Assembly: GCA_025617745.1 (NCBI GenBank)
Contig: CM046863.1
Span: 15,256,875 to 15,320,874 of the forward strand
Direction: 5' to 3'
Source: Heliocidaris erythrogramma
Taxonomy: Eukaryota; Echinodermata; Echinoidea; Camarodonta; Echinometridae
Length of the DNA: 64,000 bases
Made by a program: the position numbers and the translations under genes
Part shown: piece by piece, positions 60,235-64,000 of the stretch
Layout: each line of letters starts with the position of its first letter
Position numbering within the stretch: the stretch's first letter is position 1
Notes under the pieces: model-generated
What the model was told of the DNA's origin: nothing
The model's input: the letters and a program-made list of their open reading frames with translations, nothing else
Database searches by the model: none

Positions 60235-61230
60235 TTATATCAACGGGGTAACCTCGCTAGCCATCAGGACCGCTAGTCATGAGGACCGCTAGTCATAAGG
60301 ACCAGTGGCTCATAAAGACCGCTATTCATAACGTGTAATTTCCTATACCTGTAGGGTCGCCATTCATAAAGCGAAAAAATGGGTCACTATTCATAAACTC
60401 ATAAGGACATTATTCATGAGGATTTCTATTCATAATAGGGGAAGAGGGTTTCTATTCATAGTCGAAGAAATTATACATAATACAGATAGAGGGCCGCTAT
60501 TTATAATACCAAAGCGGGGACGTTAAGGGTCGCTACTCAAAATCGAAGAATAGCGTCGCTATTCATAATAGGAGAAGAGGGTCGTTATTCATAAAGGTCA
60601 ATATTCATAAATAAGGGTTGCTATTCACAATCGAAGAAGAGGGTCGCTATTCACAATCGGAGAAGAGGGTCGCTATTCATAATCGAATAAGAAGGTCGCT
60701 ATTCATAAGCGAAGTAGAGGGTTGCTATCCATAATCAGAGAAGAGGGTCGCTATTCATAATCAAAGAAGAGGGTCGGTATTCATAATCAAAGATGAGGGT
60801 CGCTAATCATAATCGAAGAAGAGGGTCGCTCTTCATAATCAAAGAAGAGGGTCGCTATTCATATTCGAAGAAGAGGGTCGCTATTCATAATCAAAGAAGA
60901 GGGTCGATATTCATAATCAAAGAAGAGGGTCGCTATTCATAATCGAAGAAGAGGGTCGCTATTCATAATTGGAGAAGAGGGTAGCTATTCATAATTGGAG
61001 AAGAGGGTCGCTATTCATAATCAACGAAAAGGGTCGCTATTCATAATCAACGAAAATGGTTTGCTATTTATAGTTGCAAAAGAGGGTCGCTATTAATATT
61101 CCGAGAAGACGGTCGCTATTCATAATTGGAAAAAAGGTCCCTATTCATAAGCGGAGAAGAGGGTCGCTATTCATAATCAAAGAAAAGGGTCGCTATTAAT
61201 AATCGGAGAAGAGGGTCGCTATTCAGAGGG
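60235..61230. repeat. 26-bp minisatellite array C with foldback-element head
   Basis: Same order of variant units as array B, except that one roughly 26-bp unit is missing near 60650. The variant order is otherwise conserved, so the arrays copied as a block. Confidence 0.85.
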
Positions 61231-61587
61231 TCGCTAAAAATCAGATCAAACCAAATATAACTAGTCAGGGGTAGGTTCTCATAATCACTGAATAATGAGA
61301 AACATATTTACTGAAATTAATAACAAAGAAAAATAAAAGTACAGTATGACATAATACGCTAGATCATTATTGTGTTTGGATGTCGCTTTAAAATATATAA
61401 ATTGACATTATATTAACCATATATTGCACCTGTATTATGATCATATTTGCCTTTTGATAGTTTTTTGTTTTAATGATCATACTATGTATTGCCATGAACC
61501 GTGCAGAAAATAAAACACATTTCACACCTACATAGAACTCACGACAGCCATGTCCCCACGCATCCGTATACAACACCTGTATCATTA

Positions 61588-61592
61588 CCCCC

Positions 61593-61623
<31 letters not shown>

Positions 61624-61636
61624 AAAAAAAAAAAAA
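61588..61636. repeat. Composite poly-C/poly-A tract
   Basis: About 26 C followed directly by about 24 A. Equivalents are at 57339-57381 (about 12 C then about 30 A) and 51139-51169 (cccaccccaaaa form). Lengths differ between copies, and translations through it are artefacts. Confidence 0.9.
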
Positions 61637-61960
61637 ACACTGCACCTAAGGTAAGCTTTCTGGACATTAATGTCATCCTTATACATTCAGACAGCATATG
61701 TCATTTTAAGCACTTTTAACCTCCTTTGCCAGACTTCCTGATTCTTTATCAAAATCTTCATTGGGGATTCCCAGGTTTGACATTAGGTTTCCTGTAGCAT
61801 TAATAAGTGTCTGACTATATTTGGCATTACCAACCATCTTTGTTGGGGATGGCATGAATGTAATGCCAGCCATCTGTATGGGGAATTCCCATGATTGACA
61901 TTTGGATATATACATCCTGCAGGACTTTATCAACAAGTCTGAACTTTATTAAAGCTGGGG

Positions 61961-62121
61961 GTGTTTCATAAAGCTGTTCGCAAAGTTACGAATGACTTTA
62001 TGAACGACTGGAACATGTTCTTGGGTGCTATATTAATCAGATTCTCAATCATTTAGCACAAGAACTGATCACCAGTCGTGCGTAAAGTCGCGCGTAACTT
62101 ACGAACAGCCTTATGAAACAC
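61961..62121. mobile_element. 161-bp foldback element in unit C
   Basis: Same element as 51491-51651. Confidence 0.75.
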
Positions 62122-62187
62122 CGCCCCCCCCCCAGTTATCTTTAAAATGGTATTGTAAGTGCCACACACATATATTGTTATATTTCT

Positions 62188-62370
62188 TCAACACGATCGC
62201 ACAAATTTCGAAAAATCACCAAAGGCAAGTCCTATAGCCTTGTCCATCACACGTTCAAATGTGCGAACATTATAGTGATGCATTATGCAATCCGAACACG
62301 ATTTCTGTGCAATGTACACTACTTTCAATAACTGCTGTATGAGTTTTTTGCCTTCAAAGGCCTGGTGCAA
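62188..62370 (-). pseudogene. Coding-like fossil block, unit C
   Basis: Identical in translation to 51720-51902; see that entry. Confidence 0.4.
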
Positions 62371-63361
62371 TCGAAATGACGCCTCATGTGAGCCGAATTA
62401 AGAAATTCGACCATAAACGCAAGACTAAACTCGCATAAATTTCAAAATATTCCAACGCAGGTGTTAATGTTCACTGTTATTGTCATGTTTCAACTTTCAT
62501 TCTCATATTAAAATTCTACAAATTGCATGTTTCATATTTTGCTTACTTTATGGTCAGTTTATGCCCTCCCTGCTTTCCCTGCACCTCATGCACCGTCTTC
62601 ATTTTATTTCGTAGTTGTGCTGAGAGCTGCAAGTACATCACGCTTCATGCTTGCGCTGCAGCCCTCATATATATAATGCTAATCATGCAATCGGGTGCCC
62701 GAATACCGGGTAATTTTTAAATTCTCGAGGTAGGGGTGCTGCAGCCCCCATCCCATGGAATCTTAGGACGGTGGAACAATTTGCGGGGTTTTAGGAACAA
62801 TTTGATTAAAATTCATGAAGCACATTATTGCATGTACTTCATAGTGATTGAAACGTCAGTTGTCACCCCCCCCCCCCCCAATGTTTGAATGATTTAGTGA
62901 ATCATTTTTTGGAAAGGCGCGCGAGGGCAAAATGCCCCTTTAACTGGTCTAGTGAACTAAACCCCAAACCACTACCAAAAAGTGCTGAAACTTGACAAAG
63001 CATGATGGAATGTAGATTTTGGTGCACAACCTCTTCTCTGTTGCAAATATAGGTGCTTAGTAATGTATGACTATACATTACCAAATTACAAAATTTTTTT
63101 TTTTCGTCGGGATGGGTTGTAAAATTTAGGTAAAATTTCCCCCCTAGGACCCATGGTCCAAATTTTGTTAGAAGGAAGAGTTATGGCTCTACATTACAAA
63201 AATATAAAAACCGTCAGAAGTTTCCATCGGGAAGGGGGCAACACTCCCTTGAAGAAAAAAAAACCCATCAAATTATCCCAGGCCTTGACCAAGCTTTGCT
63301 GCCCCAAATGCTCTGGATTTTGAGAAACGCATGTTTCTTGCATGCCAACCTTTATAACTCA

Positions 63362-63580
63362 AACGTGTCAGTTCAGTCCAAATTAACATGGTACCATCTT
63401 GAGTATAATAGCTTTCATGAGGTACAATTTGCTGTCAAAAGAAGATTTCAAAACAATTTAAAGTGTGAAAATCTCATTGCTTTCTCAAAAGTGGTCAAAC
63501 GATTTTGTCAAGATTATGTAAATGCACAATTGTCCATGCCTGTTTGGCAAGACATAATAGAAAGCTTGCAATGTCTTTGA
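63362..63580 (+). CDS. Conserved open frame of unknown function, unit C
   Basis: Counterpart of 52981-53217 (YNSFHEVQFAVKRRFQNNLK; KRFCQDYVNAQLSMPVWQDI), ending at the same stop. Few amino-acid differences and no frame damage. Confidence 0.3.
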   Translation, partial: NVSVQSKLTWYHLEYNSFHEVQFAVKRRFQNNLKCENLIAFSKVVKRFCQDYVNAQLSMPVWQDIIESLQCL

Positions 63581-63677
63581 GTAATTAACAAATGAATGGC
63601 AGATTTCACCCTGGTAGCCACATAGCCCGTATACAATAAGAAGGTCCTCTATCATATCTTGTTAAACAAGTTGCTAG

Positions 63678-63815
63678 TTCTCTTTTTGATGCCAGGGTAA
63701 TAATATCCAAACCCTTTGGAAGCGCATAGAGACGTATGTATCATAACGTGTTATGCGCTATACAAGAACGGAATATTATTATTAGTAGTAGTAGTACAGT
63801 AAAATACTAAGTCAA
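63678..63815 (+). mobile_element. Truncated SINE/LINE tail inserted only in unit C
   Basis: Unit A reads acaagttgctaatataagtc where unit C has an extra 130-140 bp ending cgtgttatgcgctatacaag, aacggaatattattattagt, then tag repeats. A gcgctata-aagaa..attattatt tail is common for retroposon 3' ends in marine animals. Confidence 0.6.
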
Positions 63816-63920
63816 TGAAACATGATGTTACCATTCGATCTTCGATTCTTTATTCAGTGTTGTAGACGACAAATTCATATGATAGTGTAAACTGCATACC
63901 AGGGAGTGCGTCACTTCCTA

Positions 63921-63951
<31 letters not shown>

Positions 63952-64000
63952 CTCCAGTTATATGAAAATGAGCTCCTGTCTGTGGATGTGTTATTGCAAG

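Larger units (their letters stand above)
58376..62624. repeat. Composite unit C: second copy of the 4.25-kb tandem duplication
   Basis: Near-identical to unit B with small indels: a 2-bp tt/at insertion near 58960, an added ctctaactcttaagcatttc near 58831, and shorter or longer homopolymers. Confidence 0.85.
62625..64000. repeat. Continuation matching unit A right half
   Basis: Matches 52260 onward (agctgcaagtacatcacgct, ctcgaggtaggggtgctgca, aaatgcccctttaactggtc and so on) to the window edge, so unit C resumes the ancestral unit-A order here. It contains poly-C at about 63921-63948. Confidence 0.75.

Noticed and set aside
49885..61230. CRISPR-like appearance of regularly spaced roughly 26-bp repeats
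   Set aside because: Units abut with no unique spacers, no cas-like genes are present, and the context is an animal genome; these are minisatellites.

Overview
The window looks like nuclear DNA of a marine invertebrate, most likely an echinoderm or another non-vertebrate deuterostome. The reasons are AT-rich DNA, genes split by GT-AG introns, a degenerate interstitial TTAGGG tract, dense short inverted-repeat DNA transposons, 5'-truncated LINE tails, a SINE with a (CA)n tail, and many long poly-C tracts. Nothing bacterial or viral stands out. The species call is inference.

Only one gene pair is well supported, at 12.6-31.8 kb. On the minus strand a four-exon gene (12619-16951) encodes an unrecognised protein of about 296 residues with an alternating alpha/beta N-terminal half. 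About 690 bp away and divergently transcribed, a plus-strand gene starts at 17641. It encodes a protein of about 376 residues: a putative N-myristoylation signal, a long charged coiled coil, and a P-loop GTPase domain. All exon junctions keep phase. The DNA between the two start codons carries CCAAT boxes, a CACGTG E-box, a TATA-like motif and an IRF-like GAAAATGAAA motif. This resembles a small immune-type GTPase module, but that role is inference.

The last three GTPase exons lie inside a tandem duplication of about 5.99 kb (19871-25855 and 25856-31849). The two copies differ at only about ten positions plus a 5-bp indel. The duplication begins inside exon 2, so the second copy of exon 2 has lost its own acceptor. 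An AG supplied by the duplicated 3'UTR would still splice to exon 1 in frame.

The rest is mostly repeats. At 0-11 kb: paired inverted-repeat elements, perfect hairpins, a LINE tail and an old copy of a family that reappears at 51-62 kb. At 32-48 kb: AT-rich DNA with MITEs, a SINE whose head resembles 7SL (SRP) RNA, a diverged local duplication, a few tentative exons and a PIF/Harbinger-like element. At 49-64 kb: three copies of a large composite unit, two of them a recent tandem duplication of about 4.25 kb. Each copy carries a roughly 26-bp minisatellite array that appears to have grown from the tip of a foldback element also found elsewhere in the window.
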